A stretch of 41,607 nucleotides of DNA. It comes from an uncultured Alphaproteobacteria bacterium (GTDB lineage Bacteria > Pseudomonadota > Alphaproteobacteria > HIMB59 > GCA-002718135). This document shows positions 22,149-29,653 of this stretch, in pieces. Under the pieces are notes generated by a model. It was not told the DNA's origin. It worked only from the letters and a program-made list of their open reading frames with translations, and made no database searches. How positions within the stretch are numbered: the first letter of the stretch is position 1; each line of letters starts with the position of its first letter. The stretch covers positions 1-41,607 of the forward strand of contig CABYIF010000013.1 in the NCBI GenBank assembly GCA_902518985.1, read 5' to 3'. Made by a program: the position numbers and the translations under genes.

Positions 22149-23780
22149 ATGAATAGTTTTGATACTAATTTAGACAAAAATTCAGCAAATTTTGTTCCAT
22201 TATCTCCACTAAGTTTTATCTCTCGGGTTAAAGATATATATCCAAATTATGAGTCACTCATCTATGGAAATAGAAATTATACTTGGATTGAAACCTATAA
22301 TCGTTGCACAAAGTTTGCTAGTGCACTAACTAAACAAGGGATAAAAAAAGGTAGCACGGTATCTATACTTGCCGCTAATACACCTGAATTATTTGAAGCT
22401 CATTATTCAATTCCAATGACAGGTGGTGTTATTAATACAATTAATACAAGACTTGATGCTGAAACAATTGCATATATTTTAGATCACAGTGACGCACAGC
22501 TATTGATTACAGATACTCAATTTTCACCGACGATAAAAAAAGCACTTGATATATATGGTAAAAAAATACCAATAATTGATATTCATGATGATCAAGCAAT
22601 ATTTAAAGAAGGTGAGGGAGAAAGAATTGGTAATTGGAGCTACGAAGAATTTCTTGAATTAGGAGATGACAATTTTAATTGGTCTTTACCAGAAGATGAG
22701 TGGCAGGCTATTTCATTAAGTTACACATCAGGAACAACAGGAAAGCCCAAGGGTGTTGTATACCATCATCGCGGTTCTTATTTGATGTCAACAGGTAGTG
22801 TTACTGCCTGGAATATGCCAAATAAACTAACTTTTTTATACACAGTACCTATGTTTCATTGCAATGGATGGGGGTATCCATGGACTGCAGCATTGATACA
22901 TGCAAAAATTATTTGTTGTCGTTATATTGTTGCAAGAGATATTTATAATCTAATTGATCAACACAAAGTTACTCATTTTGGAGGAGCTCCTATAGTACTA
23001 AGTTTGATTGCTAACGCAGATGAAAAAGATAAAAGAGATATTAAACATAGAGTTTTTGTTCTGACTGCCGGAGCCCCCCCAACCAGTGCTATTTTAGAAA
23101 AGATGGATAGTCTTGGTTTTGAAGTAATGCATGTTTACGGATTAACTGAAACATATGGACATATACTTCAGTGTGCATGGAATGAAGAGTGGAATAATCA
23201 TCAAAATTCTGAAAAAGCTGATATTAAAGCTAGGCAAGGAGTTCGTTATCCTAACACTGAAGAAGTATGTGTGGCCGACCCTGAAACTTATAAACCTGTT
23301 CCCATGGATGGAGAGACCATGGGTGAAATTCTTATAAGAGGAAATGTTGTGATGAAAGGTTACTATAAAAATAAACAAGCAACAGAAACATCAATGAGAG
23401 AAGGCTGGTTCCACTCTGGTGATCTAGCAGTTGTCTATCCAAATGGATACATACAAATCAAAGATCGCTCAAAAGATATTATAATTTCTGGTGGTGAAAA
23501 TATTTCATCTGTTGAAGTTGAAAATGTAGTAGCAAAACATCCAGCAGTATCATTAGTTGCTGTAGTAGCTAAACCAGATGAAAAATGGGGTGAAACACCA
23601 TGTGCCTTCGTAGAATTGGCCCCAGGCAAAAATACCACAGAAGAAGAAGTTATTCAGTTCTGTAAAGAAAATATGGCTGGATTTAAGAGACCAAAAAATG
23701 TAATCTTTGGTGAATTACCTAAAACATCAACAGGTAAGATACAAAAATTTGAATTAAGAAAAAAAGCAAAGGAGATTTAA
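22149..23780 (+). CDS. AMP-forming acyl-CoA synthetase
   Basis: Activates a carboxylic acid as its CoA thioester with ATP. The 543-residue protein has the P-loop SYTSGTTGKPKGV, the adenylate-binding VYGLTETYG, the GWFHSGDLAV hinge region, and the C-terminal DRSKDIIISGGENISS with catalytic Lys in KTSTGKIQK. PMFHCNGWGYPW resembles the medium/short-chain and plant AAE-type subgroup more than long-chain FadD, so the substrate could be a short, medium or substituted acid. A good ribosome-binding site (GTGAGGT) precedes the ATG. It ends 1 base before metY. Exact substrate unknown. Confidence 0.9.
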   Translation: MNSFDTNLDKNSANFVPLSPLSFISRVKDIYPNYESLIYGNRNYTWIETYNRCTKFASALTKQGIKKGSTVSILAANTPELFEAHYSIPMTGGVINTINTRLDAETIAYILDHSDAQLLITDTQFSPTIKKALDIYGKKIPIIDIHDDQAIFKEGEGERIGNWSYEEFLELGDDNFNWSLPEDEWQAISLSYTSGTTGKPKGVVYHHRGSYLMSTGSVTAWNMPNKLTFLYTVPMFHCNGWGYPWTAALIHAKIICCRYIVARDIYNLIDQHKVTHFGGAPIVLSLIANADEKDKRDIKHRVFVLTAGAPPTSAILEKMDSLGFEVMHVYGLTETYGHILQCAWNEEWNNHQNSEKADIKARQGVRYPNTEEVCVADPETYKPVPMDGETMGEILIRGNVVMKGYYKNKQATETSMREGWFHSGDLAVVYPNGYIQIKDRSKDIIISGGENISSVEVENVVAKHPAVSLVAVVAKPDEKWGETPCAFVELAPGKNTTEEEVIQFCKENMAGFKRPKNVIFGELPKTSTGKIQKFELRKKAKEI

Positions 23781-23781
23781 T

Positions 23782-25092
23782 ATGGACCCAAAAACATACA
23801 AATTTGATACTTTAAGTTTGCATGCTGGATATATGCCTAGTAAAAATGCAGGCTCAAGACAAGTGCCTATATATCAGACAACTTCTTATATGTTTGATGA
23901 TGTAGACCATGCAGCAGCATTATTTAATCTGGAGCGCGGTGGTCATATATATAGTCGAATTTCTAATCCGACTGTTCAGGTTTTAGAGGAGCGTGTTGCG
24001 GCTTTAGAAGGTGGCACAGCGGCATTAGCTACAGCCTCAGGTATGAGTGCAATCTTTTTAACAATAATGACACTGTGTAATGCTGGTGATCATGTTGTTG
24101 TATCTTCTCAATTATATGGTGGAACAGTAAATTTATTTCGTCTAACTCTTCCAAAGTTTGGCATTAAAGCAACTTTTGTAAAGCCGAGAGATACGGAAGG
24201 ATTTAAAAAAGCAATTAAAGAAAATACTAAATGTATATATGGTGAGTTAGTCGGCAACCCTGGAAATGAATTAATGAACTTACCAGAGATATCAAACATA
24301 GCTCATGATGCTGGTATTCCAGTTATTATTGATAGTACTTATCAAACACCATATTTATTTAAACCATTAGAGCATGGTGCCGATTTTGTTGTTCACTCTC
24401 TAACTAAATGGATGGCAGGTCATGGATCATCAATGGCTGGAATTTTGGTTGAGGGCGGAAAATTTGATTTTTTAAAGACTAATAAGTTTCCAACAATGAC
24501 TGAACCTTATGAAGGTTACCATGGTTTATCTTTTGCAGAGGAATTTGGTCCAGTAGCTTTTACAATGAAGGCAAGAGCAGAAGGTATGAGAGATATGGGT
24601 CCTTGTTTAAGTCCGCAAAATGCCTGGAATGTTTTACAAGGAATTGAAACTCTCTCAGTACGAATGGAAAAACATTGCTCAAATGCATCAAAGATGGTTG
24701 AATATTTAAGTAAACACGACAGTGTAGCATGGGTTTCTCATGCAAGCTTAAAAGATAATCCTGATTATGAACTTGCAAAGAAATTATTACCAAAAGGTAC
24801 TGGCTCAATGATTGCCTTTGGAATTAAAGGTGGAAAAGAAGCTGGAGCAGCATTTATTGATAATGTTAAATTAGCTTCTCATCTAGCAAATGTAGGCGAT
24901 ACAAGAACGCTAGTTATACATCCTGCCTCAGCAACTCATTCTCAAATGGATGAAGCTACTTTAAAATTAGCAAATATGTCTCATGACATGATAAGATTAT
25001 CTGTAGGAATTGAAGATATCGAAGATATTAAAAATGATTTTGAAGATGGTTTTAGAGCAGCTAGCAAACCAAGGCTAGTAGCTAATAAATGA
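23782..25092 (+). CDS. metY: O-acetylhomoserine sulfhydrylase family enzyme
   Basis: PLP-dependent enzyme that replaces the acetyl group of O-acetylhomoserine with sulfide (giving homocysteine), or in some members with methanethiol (giving methionine). The 436-residue length fits MetY rather than the ~400-residue gamma-lyases. Motifs are FDTLSLHAGY, YSRISNPTVQVLEERVAALEG in two blocks, the PLP-lysine region VVHSLTKWMAGHG, and the MetY insertion around FPTMTEPYEGYHG. It would use the product of metX at 12164. Unusually it sits in an acyl-CoA operon, 1 base after the synthetase, and is followed by a hydrolase with an ATGA overlap. Confidence 0.9.
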   Translation: MDPKTYKFDTLSLHAGYMPSKNAGSRQVPIYQTTSYMFDDVDHAAALFNLERGGHIYSRISNPTVQVLEERVAALEGGTAALATASGMSAIFLTIMTLCNAGDHVVVSSQLYGGTVNLFRLTLPKFGIKATFVKPRDTEGFKKAIKENTKCIYGELVGNPGNELMNLPEISNIAHDAGIPVIIDSTYQTPYLFKPLEHGADFVVHSLTKWMAGHGSSMAGILVEGGKFDFLKTNKFPTMTEPYEGYHGLSFAEEFGPVAFTMKARAEGMRDMGPCLSPQNAWNVLQGIETLSVRMEKHCSNASKMVEYLSKHDSVAWVSHASLKDNPDYELAKKLLPKGTGSMIAFGIKGGKEAGAAFIDNVKLASHLANVGDTRTLVIHPASATHSQMDEATLKLANMSHDMIRLSVGIEDIEDIKNDFEDGFRAASKPRLVANK

Positions 25093-25898
25093 AGTTTAAG
25101 GTAAATAATAAAGAGGTTTTTGCATCAACTGGTGGAAGACCATTTGATAAAGAAAAACCTCTTATTATCTTTATTCATGGAAGTGGATTAAGTCATATAA
25201 CGTGGGTTTTGCAAACTCGGTATTTTGCTTTTCATGGTTATAGTGTTCTTGCAATCGATCTCCCAGGACATGGTTATTCTGAGGGCCCAGCATTAGAGTC
25301 CATTGAAGAGCAAGGAAAATGGATCTCTGATGTTATTGATTCAGTAGAAATGAAAGAAGCATCTTTAGTAGGACACTCTCAAGGATGTTTGATTGTTTTA
25401 GAGTGTGCCTCACAATTTCCAGAAAAAGTTAAATCTATTGGCTTAATGGGTGGAGCTGGAGCAATTCCAATGAACCCAGAGCTTTTAGAATTAGCAGAAA
25501 ACGGAGATCCTAAAGCTGTAGAGTTAATGATGGATTGGGCCCATGGTCCTGCAGGGCATTTTGGTGGCCATCCTGTGCCAGGCTTACATCATATGAATTT
25601 AGGAGGATCAATTGTAATTAATGGTTCTGTTAAAAATGCCCTTGGCGTAGATTTCAGAGCATGTGATAATTATAAAAACGGTTTTGAAGCTGCAAAAAAA
25701 ATAAAATGCCCCGCAATAAATATTCTAGGCGATCGAGATAGAATGTGTCCGATAAAAGCTGGTAAAAAACTTGCAGAAAATCTTCAAAATTCAGAGGTTG
25801 AAATAATTAAGAATTGTGGTCACATGATATTACTAGAGGAAGCAGGTCAATCTCTTGAAATATTAAAAAAGTTTATAAGAAAAAATCATCCAGTATAA
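25089..25898 (+). CDS. Alpha/beta-hydrolase-fold protein, substrate unknown
   Basis: A 269-residue cytoplasmic hydrolase. Seen in the sequence: oxyanion-loop IFIHGSGLSHITW, the DLPGHGYSEG turn, nucleophile elbow VGHSQGCLIV (catalytic Ser), acid LGDRDRMCP (catalytic Asp), and NCGHMILLE (catalytic His). A Gly/His/Pro-rich cap segment (GPAGHFGGHPVPGLHHMN, about residues 155-175) is unusual and may line the active site. No signal peptide is present. It overlaps metY by 4 bases (ATGA), so it may hydrolyse an ester or thioester linked to the operon. Family certain, substrate not. Confidence 0.85.
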   Translation: MKFKVNNKEVFASTGGRPFDKEKPLIIFIHGSGLSHITWVLQTRYFAFHGYSVLAIDLPGHGYSEGPALESIEEQGKWISDVIDSVEMKEASLVGHSQGCLIVLECASQFPEKVKSIGLMGGAGAIPMNPELLELAENGDPKAVELMMDWAHGPAGHFGGHPVPGLHHMNLGGSIVINGSVKNALGVDFRACDNYKNGFEAAKKIKCPAINILGDRDRMCPIKAGKKLAENLQNSEVEIIKNCGHMILLEEAGQSLEILKKFIRKNHPV

Positions 25899-25920
25899 AG
25901 CTTAGTAAAATTATTTAAAT

Positions 25921-26100
25921 TTAATCAGAGGACTTATCAGGTCTTGTAAGCTCTTCTAATTTTTTCATTTCTTCTTCTTGTTTTAAACGTTCTTGTTCTT
26001 CACGCTTCTTTTTACGTTCTTCAGCTTTCATTTTCAGCTTTAATTCTTTTTGCATTTTGCGGTCACCCGCTTTAGATTTATGATTGAAATGAATTCCCAT
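25921..26100 (-). CDS. Small highly charged coiled-coil protein (59 residues)
   Basis: Function unknown. The frame runs from ATG at 26098-26100 to TAA at 25921-25923. It starts MGIHFNHKSKAGDRKMQKEL and is then almost entirely Lys/Glu/Arg/Gln with Leu/Met at heptad-like spacing (about residues 15-51), ending in a short RPDKSSD tail. It has no Cys, no membrane segment and no signal. It occupies nearly all of the space between two genes, has the same orientation as the HIG1-domain gene upstream (51 bases away), and no competing frame explains the region. Such coils can bind nucleic acid or ribosomes, but that is only a possibility. Confidence 0.6.
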   Translation of the reverse strand: MGIHFNHKSKAGDRKMQKELKLKMKAEERKKKREEQERLKQEEEMKKLEELTRPDKSSD

Positions 26101-26151
26101 ATATTACACTTATACTAAATATTAATCTTATTTTCTAGTCTCTAAATTGGC

Positions 26152-26346
26152 TTAATTTCTAGCTAACCAGACAATAATAACAAAAACTAATATAGCTATC
26201 GCCTGAAATAACACCCTTAAGCGCATTAATTTGTTGCTATGATTTTTATTGAGTTTACCATTAACTGCCATTGCTATTACACCAATAACTACAACAGCAA
26301 GTGTTGCAGCCATAAATAAAACAAGTATTATCTGCATGGTACTCAT
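26152..26346 (-). CDS. Small twin-transmembrane protein, HIG1-domain-like
   Basis: A 64-residue inner-membrane protein with two hydrophobic helices (about residues 5-28 and 42-61) joined by a basic loop. The loop ends SNKLMRLRVLFQ, close to the (N)KxMRxRVxxQ motif of HIG1-domain and 'twin transmembrane' proteins. In Alphaproteobacteria and mitochondria relatives associate with cytochrome oxidase or respiratory supercomplexes; that role is inferred. The gene is divergent from the esterase at 26376, with only 29 bases between annotated starts. Confidence 0.7.
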   Translation of the reverse strand: MSTMQIILVLFMAATLAVVVIGVIAMAVNGKLNKNHSNKLMRLRVLFQAIAILVFVIIVWLARN

Positions 26347-26375
26347 TAATATATATTATATAAAACTTTTCTTGA

Positions 26376-27080
26376 ATGAAGCAAGAATTCATACATATAG
26401 ATTTTATGGATAATATCTTAAAAGGACCCTCTATTTCTAAACATGACAAACCTTCAAAATTAATGGTTATGCTCCATGGATATGGAGATAATGCAGCAAA
26501 CTTTATGCATTTGGCCCAACCAATTGATATAGACAATTGGAAAATGCATTATATCTCTTTGAATGCACCCAGTGTTATTCCTGGAAATATGATGGGTTAT
26601 CAATGGTTTGATTTATATCCAGGTGGCGTTTACATTTCTGATGCTGGACCAAAAGAATATGAAGTAGTTAACCAAGAGATTGAAGAAGCTATTTCAAAAC
26701 TAAAGAGTACAATTGATTTCTATTTAGAACAACTTCAATTAGAAATTAATGATTGTTTTGTAATGGGATTTTCACAGGGCGGTATCATTACTTTTGAATT
26801 AGCTAGAAGTTTAAATAAAACTCTAGCTGGCATTGCGATCTTATCGGGAAGAATTATTAATAAAGAAGAACTATCAAATAAATACTTACAAAAAACTCCA
26901 ATATTTATATCACATGGAACACATGATGATGTTTTGCCAATTTCTAATTTTGACAAGTCAGTTGAATATTTAAAAAATAAAAATTATTTATTTGAGCCTC
27001 ATTTAATTGAGGGTGATACACACACAATTTCCCCTAATACAATAAGTTTATTTCAAAAATTTGTAAAAAAAAATATTTAA
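26376..27080 (+). CDS. Phospholipase/carboxylesterase family hydrolase
   Basis: A 234-residue cytoplasmic serine esterase of the alpha/beta-hydrolase phospholipase/carboxylesterase family (acyl-protein-thioesterase-like fold). The catalytic triad is visible: nucleophile VMGFSQGGIITFELA, Asp in SHGTHDDVLPIS, and His in EGDTHTISPN. MLHGYGDNAANF forms the oxyanion region and YQWFDLYPG is also typical. The natural substrate is not predictable. Two starts are possible: ATG 26376 (used here) and ATG 26406, which would leave a more comfortable 59-base gap to the divergent gene. Confidence 0.87.
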   Translation: MKQEFIHIDFMDNILKGPSISKHDKPSKLMVMLHGYGDNAANFMHLAQPIDIDNWKMHYISLNAPSVIPGNMMGYQWFDLYPGGVYISDAGPKEYEVVNQEIEEAISKLKSTIDFYLEQLQLEINDCFVMGFSQGGIITFELARSLNKTLAGIAILSGRIINKEELSNKYLQKTPIFISHGTHDDVLPISNFDKSVEYLKNKNYLFEPHLIEGDTHTISPNTISLFQKFVKKNI

Positions 27081-27145
27081 ATCAATAGAATCATAATATT
27101 ATAATATTATTTATATTAATATGACATGGATAAATAAAAATTAAA

Positions 27146-27700
27146 ATGAGTACTGTTGCAAATCCAGCTCTTGTTTTAAACGCAGATTTTCGGCCTCTGT
27201 CATATTATCCTCTCTCCCTTTGTTCTTGGCAAGATGCAATAAAGGCTGTTTTCCTTGAGAGAGTATCTGTTATAGAGAATTACGATCACGAAGTTCATTC
27301 ACCCAATATAACATTCAAACTTCCAAGTGTAATTGCACTAAAGGACTATGTAACTCCACAAAGAAAACCTGCATTTACAAGATTTAATGTTTTTTTGAGA
27401 GATAATTTTACATGCCAATATTGCACAAATCGATTTCCAGCTAATGAGTTAACTTTTGATCATTTAGTCCCAAAGTGTCTAAATGGAAAAACAACTTGGG
27501 AAAATGTTGTTTCTGCTTGTACTAGCTGTAATCTCAAAAAAGGAAGAAAATTAATTCAAAATACAGAAATGAAACTATTTAAAAGACCACTTAGACCAAC
27601 ATCAATCCATTTGCAAAATAACGGTAGAAATTTTCCACCTAACTATCTTCACGAGACTTGGAGAGATTATTTATATTGGGATACAGAATTAGAAAATTAA
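27146..27700 (+). CDS. HNH endonuclease family protein
   Basis: A 184-residue protein widely conserved as a chromosomal single copy in Alphaproteobacteria. The N-terminal half (ALVLNADFRPLSYYPLS, then WQDAIKAVFLERVSV) is diagnostic. The HNH module follows: the zinc pairs CQYC and CTSC, the TFDHLVPKCLNGKTTWENV core with catalytic His and the Asn, then CNLKKGRK. Its biological target is unknown; the lack of a neighbouring methylase or mobile-element gene argues against restriction or homing. Its stop shares TTAA with convergent coq7. Confidence 0.85.
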   Translation: MSTVANPALVLNADFRPLSYYPLSLCSWQDAIKAVFLERVSVIENYDHEVHSPNITFKLPSVIALKDYVTPQRKPAFTRFNVFLRDNFTCQYCTNRFPANELTFDHLVPKCLNGKTTWENVVSACTSCNLKKGRKLIQNTEMKLFKRPLRPTSIHLQNNGRNFPPNYLHETWRDYLYWDTELEN

Positions 27701-28266
27701 ATTTTTTTTGAAATTGCAATTGCGGTTTTACAACCCAGTTCTATAACTTTTGACATTATTTTGTAACCTGGTGTACTTTCAGCATCATGGTCTATTCCGA
27801 TATCGTGATGCTCAAGCTCATCATCTCTAAATTTAGAAATAGTTTTCTTCAAATCTTTATGGTCGTCTTCTAGAAGATTAAGTTGTTCTTCATAATGTTC
27901 GCCAATTACTTTTTCTACAGCCACAGTACAGGCCATTGCAGCCTTTTCACCAAGCATAGCTGTAGAAGCACCAAGAGCGAAGCCTGCTATATTCCAAACA
28001 GGTAATAGTGCAGTTGGTCTAATACGATGTTCTATTATTAAATCATTGAATTTATCAATATGCTCTTTTTCTTGATCAGCCATATGTTGAATAGTTTTAC
28101 CAATTTTTGAGTTTTTTCCAAAAATTGAAATTTGGCCATCGTAAATACGTGTAGCTCCATACTCACCAGCGTGATCAACTCTAATTATCTGTTCTAAAAT
28201 TTCACGATTTGTTTTTTTTGTATTTTTAGAAGTTTTTTTTTGAGTATTTTTTTTATTTTTTGGCAT
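27697..28266 (-). CDS. coq7: 2-polyprenyl-3-methyl-6-methoxy-1,4-benzoquinone monooxygenase (Coq7)
   Basis: Di-iron hydroxylase of ubiquinone synthesis, which converts demethoxyubiquinone to the hydroxylated precursor at the membrane surface. The 189-residue protein has the ferritin-like ligand pattern: the Glu of RVDHAGEYGA, EKEHIDKF, the second-half Glu of GEHYEEQL, and ELEHHDIG. The first ~18 residues are a Lys/Thr/Asn-rich extension of low complexity. It overlaps dsbB by 14 bases. Presence of coq7 implies aerobic respiration with ubiquinone. Confidence 0.92.
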   Translation of the reverse strand: MPKNKKNTQKKTSKNTKKTNREILEQIIRVDHAGEYGATRIYDGQISIFGKNSKIGKTIQHMADQEKEHIDKFNDLIIEHRIRPTALLPVWNIAGFALGASTAMLGEKAAMACTVAVEKVIGEHYEEQLNLLEDDHKDLKKTISKFRDDELEHHDIGIDHDAESTPGYKIMSKVIELGCKTAIAISKKI

Positions 28267-28732
28267 AATTTAAATAAATATATAGTGCGTTAATTATAAA
28301 AATAAACAATAAAACTATAGAATTTAAAGAAGCAGCAGAAATACCAAAAAAACTCCAAATTACCTCATCACAACTAATTACTTGCTTACTAAAAATTTGT
28401 TGTTTTAGTTCAGCTGTATCAGAGGTTATTGAAAGACCAGAGGAACAACCACTAGGTCCTTTTAGTAATTGATTTTCAACTCCTACATGCCATAAAGAAT
28501 AAAAAATCCCATATATCGCTCCTAATTGAACCAATAGATATATAAAAAATTTATAAAAATTAGGAATATAAAAAATTAAAACTGATAAAATTATGAAAAC
28601 ATAATATGGGTGTCTCTGCTTTAAACATAAATCACAAGGTTGGAGGCCATAAAAATATTCTGCAACCAAGGCCGATGTAATTGTAACTATACTAATTAAA
28701 AGTAATATTAAATTCCAATTGCGCATAATCAT
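28253..28732 (-). CDS. dsbB: Disulfide bond formation protein DsbB
   Basis: Inner-membrane quinone reductase that reoxidises DsbA. The 159-residue protein has four transmembrane helices, the first periplasmic pair CDLC (residues 33-36) followed by the quinone-proximal Arg (KQRHPYY), and a second pair in the later periplasmic loop (GPSGCSSG and VISCDEV). Start ATG at 28730-28732 overlaps the upstream gene's TGA; an in-frame ATG two codons later (MRNW) is the alternative. It sits between yqaA and coq7, linking disulfide formation to the ubiquinone pathway by position. Confidence 0.9.
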   Translation of the reverse strand: MIMRNWNLILLLISIVTITSALVAEYFYGLQPCDLCLKQRHPYYVFIILSVLIFYIPNFYKFFIYLLVQLGAIYGIFYSLWHVGVENQLLKGPSGCSSGLSITSDTAELKQQIFSKQVISCDEVIWSFFGISAASLNSIVLLFIFIINALYIYLNYAKK

Positions 28733-29313
28733 AATATTTTAATTATTAATATACTTCCAATTAATACAACAAAAAATAATATTGTTAGAATATTAAAATA
28801 TTTATCAATAAAAATTTTAATTTTATCTCCATAAAAATACAATAAAGCAGTAACAATATAAAATCTTGCTCCTCTTGATAACAAAGAACATATAATAAAA
28901 ATAATAAAATTTAATTGGAATAATCCACTAGTAATTGTAATTACTTTAAAAGGAAATGGTGTGAAACCCGCAATGATTACTATCCAAGAACCATATAAAT
29001 TATAATAATTTTTGAATTCATTAACAGACTCATTTAAATTATAAAAATTAATTAGTATTAACCCAATACTATTAAATAAAAATAGACCAATAAAATAACC
29101 AAACATTCCACCAAATACTGAAGATAAAGTACATATAAAGGCAAAGAAAAAAGCTCGAGTTCTTTTAGCTAAAACCATTGGAATTAAAATTATGTCAGGA
29201 GGTATAGGGAAAAAGGAACTTTCAGAAAAAGAAATTAAACCCAAAAACCATGGCGCCCCTCTTCCAGTAGATTTCGTCATTGTCCATTTATAAAGTTTAC
29301 GAAATAATTTCAT
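28729..29313 (-). CDS. yqaA: YqaA/DedA-family (SNARE-associated/VTT) membrane protein
   Basis: A polytopic inner-membrane protein of 194 residues, of the VTT/DedA-like superfamily thought to act in lipid or ion transport. The conserved reentrant signature is SESSFFPIPPDIILIPM, with GFTPFPFKVITITSG as the second half-motif. There are about five hydrophobic segments. The start is ATG 29311-29313 (MKLFRKLYKW), which matches family N termini; ATG 29320-29322 is an alternative. The frame remains open to 29406, but that extension is the reverse reading of tRNA-Leu and not protein. It overlaps dsbB by 4 bases. Confidence 0.88.
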   Translation of the reverse strand: MKLFRKLYKWTMTKSTGRGAPWFLGLISFSESSFFPIPPDIILIPMVLAKRTRAFFFAFICTLSSVFGGMFGYFIGLFLFNSIGLILINFYNLNESVNEFKNYYNLYGSWIVIIAGFTPFPFKVITITSGLFQLNFIIFIICSLLSRGARFYIVTALLYFYGDKIKIFIDKYFNILTILFFVVLIGSILIIKIL

Positions 29314-29327
29314 TATATACATTGATT

Positions 29328-29412
29328 TGGTAGGAGTAGAGGGAATTGAACCCACACCACCGAAGTGACCGGATTTTGAATCCGGCGCGTCTACCAGTTC
29401 CGCCATACTCCC
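29328..29412 (-). tRNA. tRNA-Leu (anticodon CAA)
   Basis: An 85-base gene with encoded CCA (29328-29330). Acceptor arms GGGAGTA and TACTCCT pair (G1-U72 wobble). The D arm contains the AACTGGTAGAC box, the anticodon stem CCGGA/TCCGG encloses TTCAAAA (anticodon CAA, reading UUG codons), and there is a long class II variable arm ending in CACTTCGGTG. The T arm is GTGGG-TTCAATT-CCCTC, with one U-U mismatch at the second stem pair. yqaA lies 14 bases downstream. Confidence 0.97.
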
Positions 29413-29653
29413 ATATTATTTTTTTTAGTATTACTTGGTTTTTAAAGTTAAGTCTATGCACTTGTTTTAAAAAAACAATTACCAAAAGTGTCGTGAGAGT
29501 GTCGGTTAATTATCGCCTAAAACAGGGAATGTTGAGATATTATTTTAATTTCTTAATTCCCTTTTCAATAAATTCATTTCTTTTATTTTTTTGAGATTTA
29601 CTTCTTGTAAGTTCATCTTCAAAATTAGATTTTCAACCACTTTGTTACTTGTT
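29413..29653. other. 241-base intergenic stretch, possible gene remnant
   Basis: Lies between tRNA-Leu and the MORN gene. The tRNA promoter should be here on the minus strand, but no clear -35/-10 pair stands out. A minus-strand open frame at 29540-29632 reads FEDELTRSKSQKNKRNEF and onward to a TAA, looking like the charged C terminus of a protein. It has no start and is closed by TGA at 29633-29635. It could be the tail of a decayed gene or chance. No convincing direct repeat of the tRNA end was seen. Confidence 0.25.

Noticed and set aside
22149-23780. Naming the synthetase DmdB (methylmercaptopropionate-CoA ligase)
   Set aside because: The motif PMFHCNGWGYPW points to a broad acyl-activating subgroup; substrate specificity cannot be read from the sequence.
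23782-25092. Methionine gamma-lyase in place of MetY
   Set aside because: Length (436 residues) and the central insertion match O-acetylhomoserine sulfhydrylases; gamma-lyases are ~400 residues.
29314-29406. N-terminal extension of the YqaA-like protein beginning MAELVDAPDSKSGH
   Set aside because: This is the well-known spurious translation of a tRNA-Leu gene; the tRNA is complete at 29328-29412, so the protein was started at 29313.
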